NCBI GenBank assembly: GCA_030685235.1
Contig: MU839114.1
Span: forward strand, 186,001-250,000
DNA length: 64,000 bases
Direction: 5' to 3'
Origin: Copromyces sp. CBS 386.78
Lineage: Eukaryota; Ascomycota; Sordariomycetes; Sordariales; Sordariaceae
The translations under genes and the position numbers were made by a program. The notes below the pieces were generated by a model that worked only from the letters and a program-made list of their open reading frames with translations, was not told where the DNA came from and ran no database searches. The stretch's first letter is position 1; each line of letters begins with the position of its first letter. Shown here piece by piece: positions 1 to 14,900 of the stretch.

Positions 1-3000
1 TAATTATTAATATAATATATAATTACGTCTATTATTTTAATAATTTATTTATAAATTATTCGATTATAAAAGCGAACGAATATATAAAATCGGTAAATAA
101 ATTATAATAGTATAGTCTAATAAAATTAAATACGTTAAAATATCTATTTATAGAATATTTATTTACTAAGCGGGGAAATTAAATAATAACCGGTCTTTAT
201 AATTAAATGAGTAAATAGCATAGTTAATAAGCCCAGATAAATAGCTATAGCCCGCCCGTACTCCTAAAAAAGTTAAAACTCCCGAAGCCGTAAAGAGAAT
301 AGCCGGTATAAAATTAAATATCGACTAACAATATTAACGAAGCTATACCTTTCCCGCTAAATTGGGTATAATAATAAAATATTAAAGGCTAGAATAATAA
401 TCCTAATAAAAATATTTCGCCGCTAGGCTTAAAGTAACGGATATAGAAATTAATTAGGTAGGTCGAATCTATCCTCCTTAGTAGACTACCCTTTCTACCG
501 GCTATTTATTAATTAAAAATCGAATTTACCCTTATTAAATCGGATACAATAGCGGTATATCTTAATTTATATTATAATTAACGATTTTAAATAAACGCCC
601 AACTCTAATTTTAAATAGGCCCGACGATTAAACAATTAAATTAAATAATTACTATAGTTAAGTAAGTAGGATATTATTAAGTAAATTATAGTTAAATTAC
701 CGATCGATTTATAAAAAAATATAAATTAAAAATCGAAAATAGTTTTAATTTTTTATATTCTAAAATTCCAGATATATTATAGCTATCGGGTTTAAATATA
801 GCTAATATTAATTTATAGCTTTCGATATAGCGTTAATATTATATAGTTATATATAAAGTTAATAAATTATAATATTTAAATAATTAATTTTCTTAAATAT
901 TATACTTAAATTAAAAGCCTTAGTAATTAATAACCGCTAATCTTCCCAATTATACTTTAATAATAATATTAGGCCCAATATATTAAATTTTACTCTTATT
1001 AAAATAAAGTAATTTATTAATTAAGGCTTTATCCTTTGTACGCATTAAATATTATAATATAAATACCCGATACTATCCTTTATAAATTTCCTATAAATTA
1101 TAAATTTATTCTAATCACTATATTGTATAAGAAAAGTAAAATAAAGTAAATTAAAAATAAGATTGAAATTCCGCGAATTTATTTTTATTAGAATTAAAAG
1201 AAATTAAGACTACTAAATTTTATTCTTATAGGAATTAAGCGTTAGCGTAAATAATATTATAACCGAAAAGGAAATTCGTATAATTAATTATAAACCTTAC
1301 TCTAAATAAAATAAAATCTACTTTTACTAGCTTCTAAAAAAATATTCGACCTCCTCCTTATATTTACGTATAAAGTTTTTAACTTCGGCCAACGTTTAAT
1401 AAATATCGTTATTATATATAATATTACTTATTAAATTATATTCTATCCGGTTATTATCCTATATATTAAACTACTAAATTACTTCGTAATCCGGGCGACT
1501 AAAGGACTAATATAACCGAAGCCTATAAATAGTATAGTTATTATTATACGTATATTTAAAAGTATATTAGTGCTCCTAATTAAAAAACTTATTAATAGAC
1601 TTTAAAAAGTATATATAAAACTCCTTTCTAATAAAGGGGATATAGGGTATTTAGTATATATAATTATATATAAGGTCGATAATTTTAATAATATCCGGAT
1701 TATTTAAAAATTAATCGTTCGAAGACGCGCTTTTATTATTTCCATTATTTTTAGCCTATTTATATACCTATAACTTAGAGGGTAAAAGGGATTAAATTTA
1801 TTTATAAATTTCTATAATAATAAATAGCGGATTCGTTTATAGTTTAGAAAATAATAGAGGCCGGACCCGATTATTAATTTCTATAATAGTAAATAGCGGA
1901 TTATTTTTATCCTCCGCCGGATTAATAAATAATTAACTTTTAAATACTTCCCCGATTTTCTTATATAAAGTAACAAATTTCCTTATTATAAATATTTTTA
2001 TTAATTTACTTTATTTACTTATAAGGAATTCTATTTTCCTATTAATAATTTCTTTAATAAATTTAGCCTTAATTTCTTTATTTTTAAAAATTACCGCGAC
2101 CCTCTACCGGTTTTTAAGAACGAATTTATTAGCGCCTTCAATACGCTATTTAATTTCGCCCCTAGAATTTTTTAACGTATTCTTTACGAATTTTTCAATA
2201 AATAATTTAATATCTTTCGCTATATAATCTAATTTAACGAATATATCTTCGTAAATTACTAAATCTATACTTTTATTTATAAAATAAAGGTTTAATAAAG
2301 GAAAATTATTATCGAACCTTTCCTAATCTATTTTATTAGTATAACTGGTATTAATTACTTATATTAATATAAATAATAATTTTAAATAGAAATAGCCGAA
2401 GTTTTTTATTCGTATAGAATAATAAACTTCGACCCTTTATAGGGCTTCGACCGCCTATAAAAAACGGTTAAAATTGTAAGAGAATATATATTTAGCCGCC
2501 TTATAACCGTATAAAATCTTGAAATATAGGCCGGCTACTATTAGCACTCTTTTCTTTTCTAATTCGAAGTTCGGTACAAATTCGTAGATTTATTAAAAAA
2601 TATTAATATATTTTACATCAATTAGAATTAAAGGATATAAGCGGTACCGATTTTTTATAATACCCGATCTTCGGTCTAATTATAAACCGTCCTATATATA
2701 ATTAATAGAAACTATTCTACTATTTAACGCTAATTAATTTTATATAACTTCCTTATATATTAAAAAATTATATTTAAATTCTACACGAAATTTAAATTAA
2801 TATTAATATAATATTAATAGTATAAATTGAAATTAATTATATAAATAGTTAAATTTAAAACGAAAACGTTTAAATTTATAGTATTCGAATTCTATTTATT
2901 TATTACGCGAATATACTCGGCTTATAATTACTTACTATAAATTATTTCAACCTTTAAACCGACCTTCTGAAAGAGTAAATATAGTATCCTATTTTAATAA

Positions 3001-3020
3001 TTAATTTCTAATATATATAT

Positions 3021-3137
3021 TATTCTAATAGGAATATATAGGATAGGGGTAGAATTTATTCTAATAGGAATATATAGGAAGGGGCGGATTTTATTCTAAT
3101 AGGAATAATTTACTTTAATTCTATTAAGAATAAAATT
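3021..3137. repeat. short direct repeats and an inverted repeat in the RIP island
   Basis: The motif ATTCTAATAGGAATATATAGG occurs at about 3,022 and 3,058, and a partial copy at about 3,093, a spacing of roughly 35 bases. The last copy forms an inverted repeat with CTATTAAGAATAAAAT ending near 3,136. Similar TTCTAAT/ATTAGAATAAA motifs recur at about 5,145, 6,580-6,665, 7,895 and 11,060-11,130, so this looks like a dispersed palindromic motif. Confidence 0.55.
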
Positions 3138-6100
3138 TATACGATAAAAAAGTATTTATATTTATAATTATAGCGAATTAGTAATTACTAATATATATTT
3201 CTTCGAATAAAATACTTTTATATACTTATTTACTACCTAAACGAAGAAGGGCGATTCTAATAACGCTTATTTAAATATATAGAATTTACTAATATAGGGG
3301 GAGAGGGTTTCATTTATTATTAAATTAATAAATATATAAGATAAGCCCCTATTATAGTCTAGTTTAATTAGTTCGTTAACGATATCGACGCCGAAACGTA
3401 TATTTGAATTTAAATTTAATTCGGACTTCTTAGAATTCTTCTCCTTATAGTTAATACATATAAAATACTAAATTACGTAGTCGGATATTTTTAATAATTA
3501 ATTATTAAGGATAAAATCCGAAGTAAATATATAGAATTTATAAATATTTTATACCGCGAATTAGTATAATTTAATTAAAGTTATATTAAATATAACCTTC
3601 TAATCTTCCTTCCCCGAATTAATAATATAGAGGTTTATTTTATCGACTTTATAATTAAAAAGGTCTATTATAATATTTTTTAAAAAATTATTAATAAATT
3701 CCGTAATTGACTTCTTTTTAAATTTATAAAAAAAATATATAGTACGTATTTCTATAAGGGGAATATCCAATAAAGGGTAGAATATCGAATTATTTAGGAG
3801 TTTAAGCGGGGTTATTATATTTTAATTAATAATTAATACTTACGTTTAATATATAATCTAATTAATTAATTCGCTAACTACTTTAATAAAATTAGTAGGA
3901 GCGATAGTCGTTTATACTTATAAATATAGGTATTACTATTTAAATCCCTAACGTTGTTTAATATTATATAAAGCGTTATAGGCTTTAATAGAAATATCCG
4001 ATTTAATGACGTAATCGTCGCTATCCTTATATTAAGTAATAAATTCGTTATCGCTAATTATATTTAATATATTAATAAATCGCTTTAATTTATTAAAAAT
4101 ATTATAGAAGAATGCCTCCTATATTAATAATATAAATGTATTAATATCGTTTAAGCGATTTAGAGTTAAGGTTGCCGAATAAATAAAGTGAGTAGCCGCA
4201 AGGATCTTCCGAATAGCGCGGAAGATAATAGAATTTATATTTTTAACGAATTAAATTTCGTTTATAATAACCGATTAGAATTTAATATTCTTAATAAATA
4301 TAATACTTATATAAACGGTATGTACTTTGTACTTTTTAATATATTTATAAAAGGTTAACGATTAATATATTTTATTTGTATTAAAATTGAAAATCGTTAT
4401 TCCTATTAAAATAAAAATTTATTAGGATAAATTGCTTAGAAGCTTACAGACATTATTATTTAATTCGGTATATATATTATCGATATTATTAAAATTATTA
4501 AATTCTAACGGGTCTAATAAGTCCGAATTAATATTATTATTAGCGTCCGCTTAACCCGGCGTAAAAATAATTATAATTTTATTTTATAAAATATATTTAT
4601 TATAGTTACAAACTAATTCGCCCTTCCTAATTATCGCCTTATTTTTAAAAATCTAACGTTTAATAATAATATAATACGCGGCGATAATAATAATTTTAGC
4701 CGTATTGGGATATTAGTAATACTATATATAAATATATATAAAGTCGTTAAAGGTTTTTTAGACTAGCGTTTTTACCCGCCGATCGTTTCCTTCCCTTATT
4801 TAGTTAGGATTTTCGAACTAAATATAAAAATCGAAGTCGGAGAAGGATTCCCGAAGTTTATTAAAAGTTTAAATAATTAAATTAGGTAGTAAAATTAATA
4901 TATTAGAGTATACTTAAATAAATTACTTTTAGGAATAGATTTTTTATAGCCGTAAATATTCTATTTAAAATATAGTACTATAAATAAAAGTTTTACTTAT
5001 ACCAATTTCGCTCGTAAATATAATACCCTTTAAGGGGGAATAAAATATATAATAAATAATATATATATTTAATAATAAATTAATACGGGATAGATTTTAT
5101 TTTTATTAGAGTAGGTAATAAGTTAATTATAATTAGAATAAAATATATTTACTAGTAATTTAATATAAGAGGAAGTTCTATTTATTTTTCCTTTTAAAGT
5201 CCTAAATAACCTAATCGTACGTCGATTTAAATTTATTATAATCGAATGCCGGCGGATCGTTTTCTTCGCTTATAAATTTTTTAATTATCTTCCTAAATAT
5301 ACGAATCCTTTTAATAACTAATTCCCCGTTAGGAATATAATTAAATAAAGGATATTATTTAGAAATTAATAATTTAATTATTATATTATTAGTAATTTCG
5401 TTTTTAATATAAGATTAAATAGTTTTTTAATACGACTTAAAGTCCTATATTAATTAAATAATATATTTAATTATATTATTCGAATTTAATATATATTTAC
5501 GAATTAAAGTATCGTCCTTATAAAAGAAGGAAAAGGAAGCGGTATCGACGTATAGTCTAATTATTATTATTTTTATTTATTAATTTTATAAAGTATTTAA
5601 TAAATTTATTAGTAATTTGTAATTTAAACGAGGGGACGGGTCTTCTCTAAAATTAACCGAACTATATTTTATTAATATATATTTAAAATCGCTATTATAT
5701 TTTAAATTATAAATTAAGGCGTTAAACGTTATAAATATATTAGATTAGTATATACGGCAGGCCTAGCAGTCGAAGTACCTAAATAATTTAAATTTATCCC
5801 GGCTTAATTTATAGAATTAATAGGAGTAATCCTTCTCTTATTTTTTTTATTAAGTAAAAACGTACTTTTTAAATAATATAAACGTAATATCCAATTAAAT
5901 TTTTACAATTTATTCCGCCGCCCTAGCCGGCGCGAAATTAATATCCGCCGAAGTTATAAATACTTACGGCCCGCCAATCGGAGTATTACCGCCCCTAATC
6001 GTACGTATAGAGCCTAGGGCAATCTTACCCTACCTTCTATATAGAAAGAAAGTAAAGGTTTATAATACTTTAAATTAATTATCAATATAATAATTTCCGC

Positions 6101-7372
6101 GATTATAAGTACTCTCTTTTACAATATTCTACTAATAATACAGCGGGCCTTAATAGCAGAATAATATAAATATTTTATATAAAATTAAGAAGAAATTAAT
6201 AATAATAATTTTATATAAATAAATATCGTTAGTAGCGACCCTAAGCGTAGGAGAATCGAAATTACCGTTTCGGATTACTACGGCCTAAATTAATAAAAAT
6301 TCGAAAGGTGCGTTAGAAATCGCTTTTATAATATACATAATATTAAAATTATTAAAGCTATTAATAACTTTTATATATAATTTTTAATATAATTCCAGAA
6401 ATTTAATACTATCCTAATTCTTAACGGGATTTAACTTCTTAAAGTTAGCTAAAAGCCCGAACTAATTAACTATTACTTTTTATTAATATATATCTACTAA
6501 AAGGGTTTTAATAAATTAAGTATTTTAAGTACTACTTTAATTTCAAATAGTAAATACTATTTAATAGAATTAGGGCACATGGTACTCTAATTAGAATAAA
6601 TAGGATAGAAAATAAATTTTATTCCTATAAAAATTATTATAATAATTCTTACAAGAATAAAATCTATTTTATTATAAATAAAGAATAAAAGTAAATAAAA
6701 TTTATAATTATAATCTAAATATTAATAAAAGTTTAAAAAACTCTTATATTTAATTAAAATAGCGAATTCCGGAGCCTTAACCCCGGTCGTAAAAAGATTC
6801 AATTAATATACTAATATTTAGCCGACTAATATAGCCTTTTAAAATTTAACGAACTCCCGTTCCATTATTATCGGTACTTTTAAATCCCTTATAATAAAGG
6901 AAAAATCTCCGCCGTCTAATTATTATAGGATTTCCAAGATAATATTACAAATAATATTCAAATTATAATACCCGGTATAACCAAAGTACCTTAATATAAC
7001 CAATTTCGAATTATTATTAACTACCGCTATAACATTATTTACAACCGGGTCGTAATACTATTTAAACGGCAGATATTATAATAACTATAATTAATTAACG
7101 TTAATTAAAATAGTAACGTAAGGTATTTTATTAACTTTATTTTCGACTTATTTAAGAGGCATTATAATATATTACTAATAGATTTTATTCTAAGGGGAAT
7201 TATTAATTTAATATTATTAATAAAATTAATAACTCTAGAACAAATAAAAGTTAATTAATTATAAGAAGAGAAGAGAAATTATAAAAAGAAAAGAAAAATT
7301 ATAAGAGGAAGGAAAGAAGGATTAAAAGTAGGAGAAGGGTATAGTATATAAATTAATTAATTATACCGTACG

Positions 7373-7740
7373 GACTAACTAACTACATTAAACCTAATTC
7401 GGATAACGCTCGTCTAAAAATAAAGTAAATATTCATTATTAATTATTATAAATTAAATAATATTATAATATTAAACCGACAACCGAACGGTAACGGTTAA
7501 CGAAATTAAAGGAATAAATCCTTATATACCGGTAAATATATATATAATTAATAAACGACTAACTAATTATATTAAATTTAATTCGGATAATATTCGTTTA
7601 AAATATTTATTACTAATTACTATAAATAGTTTTATAATATTAAACCGACGACTAAACGGTAATAACTAGCGAAATTAAAGGAGTAAATCCCTATATACCA
7701 ATAAATATATATATAACTAATAAATAACCTTCGTTATACG
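7373..7740. repeat. ~184-bp direct tandem duplication inside the RIP island
   Basis: Two diverged copies lie head to tail, the first from about 7,373 and the second from about 7,557. Shared blocks in the same order include GACTAACTAA, TTAATTCGGATAA, ATATTAAACCGAC, CGAAATTAAAGGA, TAAATCC and TATATACC. Differences are mostly C/T and G/A exchanges, as expected for independent RIP of two copies. A weaker third remnant may follow at 7,755-7,800. This could be an internal subrepeat or the end of a transposon. Confidence 0.7.
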
Positions 7741-10700
7741 TAATCTATTTAATTATACAAACCCAATTTAAATAATACTTACTATAAATTAGGGTAAATC
7801 TATACTACCAATTATTATTAAACTAAGAGAACAGCATACTTAATAAACGAATTAATAGTTAACACCTTATTTACCTATTAACTAGAAGCAATTCCAATTA
7901 GAATAAAATCTCACCTATATTTATAAATCTATAGAATAGCAGGAAGGGAAATATAGTAAAATATTATATAATAACTTTAATAGGAGTAAAATCTATCGTT
8001 ACACGGAATTTAATAAGTAAACTATATTTATATTAATTAGAAACTAATAAAGCGCTACTCTAAACCTTAAAATATAGGCCCTTATTAAAAAATATAAAGG
8101 AGGGGTATACTAAACTATATATAACCTAAAATAATTATTAATTAAATTAACTTATTATTACTCTTATTAAAATTAAATATATTACGCATATTATTAATTA
8201 TAAAAAAATTATTATCTTCAAATTTAAAAAGACCGAAGTACTTTCAATCTTCTCTATATTCCAGCCGTACTTCCTTATTATTAAACTATTCTAATATTCC
8301 TACAAATAAAATATATAAGCCTTCTTATTATAAATTTAATATATTAAAATCGGCGGAATCTAAAGATCTATAACACTAAATCGTAAACCCGTTCTTATAA
8401 ATCTTATAAACGTAATTAATAATATCCTCGTTAATAGACAGATTAATATATTTACTACTATTAGGTCGCCCGAATTCCAATTTAACTATTTTACAAATAA
8501 TTATAATAAGGGGCTCAATAATAAATATTTTAATAAAAGTAAATTTAATATTATAAATAAAATTCTTATAATATTTAATATCGAATATAAAAGAACGATT
8601 AATATATTCTAATATTAAATCGATTTCCTTTTAACTATTATTAATTATAATATATTATATTAATCCGGACTTTAAAATAATTTTAAATAATATACGGTCG
8701 GTTACTTCTAAACGTAGTAATTATAAGAAGTAAAGTATTTCGGGCCTATAATTTATATTCTTCCTACTATAAAAAAAGAAGGGTAGAAAATTAATTATTT
8801 ATCGGAAAATATTATAATTTCTAAATTTAATAGCGCCAATAAGAATAATAAGTACCTAAACGGTATATAAATATTAATAAACGCTATAGAATTATATATT
8901 TATATAATCGCTATTATTAAAATATTTACCGGTATACCCCTCTAAAATAAATATTTTAATATATATATAATTAAATTACCTAGAAAAATAAAATAAATTA
9001 TTAACCCGAAAAGTATATATAATAACCGCCCTTATAATTTTCCTATTTAAAAGACTAACGTCGAAAAATTTATTATCGATAAAATTGCGTATAAAAAAAA
9101 CGAAGATCTTAAAATAAAATATATTATAAAGAAGCCGTAACCTATAATAAAACTCGGTCTTTTACTACTTTATATTCTTCGCCCTACTAAGTCCGTAAAT
9201 ATTTTATTTAATTAAAAGCTAGAAATACCGCCAAATTAAATTAATAAAATTAAATTTAATATAAAAAAAGGTTAGAACGGATATTATCTACTATTTCTAA
9301 TCGTATTCGAATTACGCTTTTAATTAGGCCAATATAATTTTATAAATAAATAATATCGTCTTCTAGTCGCTATAAACGAAAAAGAGCTTATCGCCGAATT
9401 ATTCTTAACTCATCCTTAATAGGCCGAAAAATAATTTATTATATAAATAATAAACGTTAGCCAATTTACCCTCATTTTCGTCGATAACGGGCGTTTAAAG
9501 AATAAAACTCTTAAATATCCAATAGTACTTTACTTTAAGGAAGGGATAAGTAGGCAAGCTTTCCTATTTATAAATAATAAAAAACAAAGCTCGTAATCTC
9601 TTAATAATAAGAGAATTAATAGCGGGGTAAAACGTATATAACGTCGGGGCAAATAAAAGAATAACCTAATCCATCTAAAATTAAACAGTAAATTAAAATT
9701 AATTTAATTGGAAGGGTCTAAAAATATTAAAACTATTTATTAATAAATAAATTATAAAGTTACGTATAATATCCTATCGATTAATACTAGGACTTTATAT
9801 AGTATTAAAATAATTATAATTATTATAAATAATAATAAGACTAAAATTGGATATAACGCGTTTAAAATTTTACTAAGAATATTAATTTAATTATAATAAA
9901 TATTTAAAGTCCGAACTAACTATTATAATAATAGTAAATATTTTAATAATTATAATCGTCCTACTATATAAAATATAAATGCCGAATCTAATTAATATAT
10001 TTTAAATATATTTCGCAACGCCATTTATACGCAAATAAAGGCCTATAATTTAAAAAAAGAAATCTAAATTATAAGGGGCGCGAATATTTATAAAAATTAT
10101 AAAAATTATATAAATATAAAATAAAGTAAATTTATTATAACGAATTCGGCCTTTATATTTTAATTATTAAATACGCTAATATAATATTAAACCTTTAAAG
10201 AATAAATATAATTAAAAGGCGCGTAATTAAAATTACGTTATATTTTACCGGATAATATTTGAAATCTATTATATATTATATAAATTTTTAATATTATATA
10301 GCGTATTACCCCTAATTATAGAAGAAATACTAAACTTAACGAATAACGAAAATAATTCGAAATTATCGGACTATAAATTTATAATTTCGGTATTTTCGAA
10401 TTCGGAATATTATAATTCAGGGTCTTCGGGTCGGGAATTAGAATTAATAAATTTAAAATTAGTATTTCTAAATTTATTTTTATTATTCTTCATCTTTTTA
10501 AATTTGTATTTTCGGAGGAGAAATATCAATTCCCAACCAAATTCCCAACTAAGAATCTTTACGTCGTACAAATTATTCTCATCCTTAAATCGGATAATAA
10601 CACTTTAACGAAAGAAAATTTCACATACGTTTTTATCGCGTAAAAAATTAATAAATTCCTTAATATAGGCTCTAAATAACCGATTATTACTTCGAATTAC

Positions 10701-11200
10701 TTTTACCTAACTATAAATAAATTACTTTAATATACCCCTCTTAAAATAAAGGCGAAATTAATACTCTTTAATCTTATAAGCTAAAGATTAATTAAAGTCG
10801 TAATTATATTCCGGTAGCTTAAAAATAATTAATAAAATATATAGAATGGGGGTAAAGGTCGGATTCGAAGTATTAAAATTCGGAATAAATAAATAGCGAA
10901 TAGGATTAATTTAGAAATTAGTTAATTCGGATATAAGGTTAGGCGAATTAAGTATAAACGTAAATCGGTTATTAAATAAAGGCGGAAGGGGCGTTTTACA
11001 AAACGAAAATTCCGTTATATCGGGTAAATCGAATAAATTAAATATAATACTTTAATATATTTTATTTTAATTAGAATTATTTATTAATTGAGTAGTTAGA
11101 TATAATAAAAGCGGTTAATTTTATTCTAACTAAAGTAGATTTAAAGGTTGTACTCCAATTAAAGTAAAATCCTCGTACAATTTTTTTATTATTCTACAGC

Positions 11201-11981
11201 TAACGGTAAAAAAACGCAAAACCCGCTCAAACCTGCTGCCGCAGAAAGTAGTGGGTAGGGTCGCGAGTGGGGTTTCGGAGGCCCAGCTAAATCTGACTAA
11301 GACTAATCGTTAATAGAAATAGAAAGATTTTTCTAATTCTAGTAAATAAGGTGCACGGGCACGAACACAGACCTTGAATTAGCGTAATTTTCGTAAGTTT
11401 GAAATGTATGGAAAGAATGTCATTTTTTCGGTTCCTATCGAACACTAGCCGAGACAGACGACCACCGTGCTGAACACTGGGTGAGGAGGTGGTACCTACC
11501 GGACGACATGTTTTTTTTCTTTACAGTGGTACAAAAAAATGCCTACAGCGGCCATTGTTAGTGCAGAAATGTGGGGCAACCGCTTGCTTGCAAACAAAAA
11601 ACCATGGTAAGTGGGGGCTACCTATGTGGGTTAATTTGAATATTTATTTACAGCCACTTCGGTGCATTTTACATGATATCACATGCAAGGGGGGCCGGGC
11701 TTCCTTATTCGACTCGGGAGCCGTGGACAATAAATACCTTTACAGCACCCTCAACTTGTCGAGCATATTTCTATATTGGCTCGGTGAGCCATTCTAGGAA
11801 CGGCATCTAAAAATGTCGTGCTTGTAGTGGTGCTTATTCATTCGTCTACTATACTATAACAACACCAACATTATCCTTCGGGGTGGCTTCTAGGAAGGTG
11901 CTGGGTGATATGTATATTGGTCACCAGTTATCCGGCCCTTCCTTGCTTTTCTCCTTCCCACCTCATCAGAATCCCAAGCAG
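11201..11981. other. transition from RIP island to genic DNA; no gene seen
   Basis: Base composition returns to normal. A 102-codon frame at 11,489-11,797 has no recognisable domain and a composition unlike the neighbouring proteins. The stretch presumably holds the 3' untranslated region of the minus-strand gene that ends at 11,982. Confidence 0.6.
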
Positions 11982-14900
11982 TTAGTAGACTTGTCTAAGA
12001 TAATACAGCAGCACGTTATACGCCAGTTCAAAATAATGGTCCGCAGTCCCCTTTCCCTCCCACCCATAAGTGTGTATTCCCGAATCCAACTTATCCAGCA
12101 GGGTCTTGAACCGTGCCAACAACTCCTCCGTGTTTACCAGCTCTTGCAGGACTTCTGCATCCAAGATCGTCTTCAAAAGGTCACCATCCACATGCATCGG
12201 CTCAATGTACCCCAGGTCCGGCTCCGCGCGCAGAAGCCTTTCTTCGTCTCTCCTCCCCCTGAGGTTGTACAAGTTAACGATGAATCGCAACAAGCGCAGT
12301 GCGTGTTGGTCTAGCAACGTGAAGTGAACCATGGTGCCGTCGATCGAGATTCCCAAGATCTCAGCATTGTTCGGTGTGCTGACCACCCGACCGTACTTGG
12401 GTGCGTTCCACGCTCCTTGCTCCCATGTTGGCCGTGTCCTGCCGCGGCGGAACTTCCTGATACTAACTGGAAGCTTCCCCTGGAAGAGCAATTTAAACTC
12501 GGTCCAGTTATGAGTTCCTGATGCTCTGGGCCATTGCCAAAGGCCGGCCACGCCACAATCTTGATCAGCAACCAACCACATGTCGTATTGGACTTTCATA
12601 AACGAAGTTGGTGTAACCTCGCGAGGATCATGGAACTCGACTGTTGCAGAGTTCTCACTGACGTCGTCAAGCACCGGGTCGATCAGCTGGAGTGAATCGC
12701 CCCACGTCAAGGCTAGCAGCTTCGTTTCGGAGATTTGAAGCTCCAGGGCCAACGAGTCCAACTCAATCACTTTGCGTGGCTTCAGCTTCCTCTCGACAGG
12801 GTCAAGTACATCCCAGTGAAGTGTATCGTCAACGCAATAAATCACGCTTTCCTCATGCCCTATCACTGAGTATACCGGCCCATCGCAGTTTTTCTTGAAC
12901 CGTGCCCAATACTTTATCGAAGGCGGGCGGTCCCCTTCGGATGGCTCCTTTTCCGTTGACACGATAATGAGCTGGCCCTGTTTGGTACCAACAAGCAGAT
13001 AGCGCCATGTCCCGCCATTTTTCTTGTATTCCCATTCGGCCAGGCCATGGATTCTGTCATTGGATTTGCCCAGTCCCACAATATGCTGAACTGGAGTTCC
13101 TGCTTTGTGGATCGGTTTTCCAATGTCCTCTCCGGTGTCGGGGTCCATGAACATCAACGTGGACTTGTTTCCCTCCTCGTTCACACCGACCACCAGGCAA
13201 CGTAGGTTGGGCGAGTAAAAAGTCTTGACTGGTGTCTTTCCGATTTTGATATATCGATGAGCTGGACCGGGCTCCTGGTGTAGCTCGGCGATAATCACGC
13301 TCGGCCCCGCTAGCATGAGGATCGGAGTAAACCCTTCACTCGCACATGGAATATCGATTGCCACGCCGTACTCAACAAGTGGAAGAGGAGCACCCAAATT
13401 GCCGGCGTTGATAGGTAGAACACGGTGTTTGGCCAAGTGATAGACAGAACCGTTCGGCCCACATTCATCGAGTTGTACTTCAATCAAGGCTTGATCGCAC
13501 GAGACCAGTACTCTCGGTCTGGTGGTTTGCAAATGCCGGGCCGCAGTAATTTTTACTGCGGTCAGTCCTATTTGCTGGTAGTAGATCATTGTAGCACTCT
13601 TCCATTCTTTCGAAATATGAATGAGCTCACCACCTCTGGTTCCTAGAAGTATCGCGTTATTGACAGAAGCGATGCTTCCAATTGCTTTGAGAGGCATGTC
13701 ATCTCGGTATCCTGTTTCTCCAGGGGTCCACTTGAGTCCTATGAACCCGTCAGTATAATGGAAATCGTAGCACAACATAGCAAGATGCAGCAGGAGCTAA
13801 GCCGCACTATGTATGCTGGGTCAACTTACGTTCTGCGATATCAATTTCCTCGATATCTTGGGATTCTGTCTCAGTCGTCGGGGTACGGATGAGCAAATAT
13901 GGCCGTCCATCCCTCCAAAGACCGGCGATGATCCCAAGGTCCTTGCTGTGGTGTATCGAAGTCACGTCCCCAGGTACGTCGAACTGAACTTGAGAGACAA
14001 CTGCGGTCCCATAGAACTTGAAACTGTAAATTCTGAACTGCGGCCCAACATGCGTTGACACAGTGATCCAGTCCTCCGTAATGCAAGCATCAGAGACTGA
14101 TACGTGCGGCTGATCCTGCAGAAGCCTGTCAAAAGATAATTGCTTCCTGTGATATTGTTAGAGCAACTCATACCAAGTGGGCTCGGGACTTTCGTACCAT
14201 TCGTCTGTGATATACCGGGCCTCGTTCCTGAAGAGTGTGATTGAGGCTGTGGTAACTTGAACAGTAACCCCATTGACCTGCGTCACTGCCAAAGTTGGCG
14301 AAGACAAGTCGTAGAGGACCTGGTCTGGTTCCGGATCTGTCAGATCTGAAAAATCTTCTGGCAGTTCTCTAACCTGCGAGTGAATAGGGGTAGTCCACAG
14401 TAGGTCGTAACGCCCATGCGTATTCGAGAAATTGAGAAGCCAGGCTTGTTTCACCCCATCCCCAATTTCGAGCTCCAATCCAATGTCTGCTTTCAGTCCA
14501 TGTCGGTATTCAGTGATGCAGCCTGTCAGTCCATGACCAGAGGCCGCAAATATCCTCTCAGGTGCTCTGAGCTCAGGAGCCTTGTCTCCTAAAGAGTCAG
14601 TTGTCGCAAAGTCCAGGGTAGGGGCACCACTAGGTAATGTGCCTATCTGCAATGGATGATCTCGTGGGGGGATCTAAAATAACGTCAGTCAAAGACACCA
14701 AAAGGGAGGCTAATTGCACAAACCTTCCAAACACTCCCAGTACCATTATCGCTGCCCAGCACGAGAACATCTGCGTATTGATCAAACAAATAAGCGAATG
14801 CAGACGAGATATTGCACTTGAACGCATCAATGAAGGTCGAGCGCTCCAACGCATGGTCTTCATCAACTTCGATGTAGACGACAATGCCGTCCTCTCTGGC

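Larger units (their letters stand above)
1..11200. repeat. RIP-mutated AT-rich repeat island
   Basis: The first 11.2 kb is extremely A+T-rich and has no open frame of note on either strand. Reading it by dinucleotide, TA is everywhere and CG is retained, while CA and TG are almost missing (the first three 60-base lines contain none). Loss of CpA/TpG with gain of TpA is the known footprint of RIP, the premeiotic C-to-T mutation of duplicated DNA in Neurospora and relatives. The sequence is therefore inferred to be one or several transposon copies mutated beyond recognition; I cannot name the family. The decay covers the whole island and stops sharply near 11,170-11,230, where normal dinucleotides return. 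Such islands are usually methylated and H3K9me3-marked, which is inference here. Confidence 0.9.

Noticed and set aside
1..11200. Protein-coding transposon genes in the AT-rich island
   Set aside because: Stops are dense in all frames and no domain survives; any gene is mutated beyond reading.
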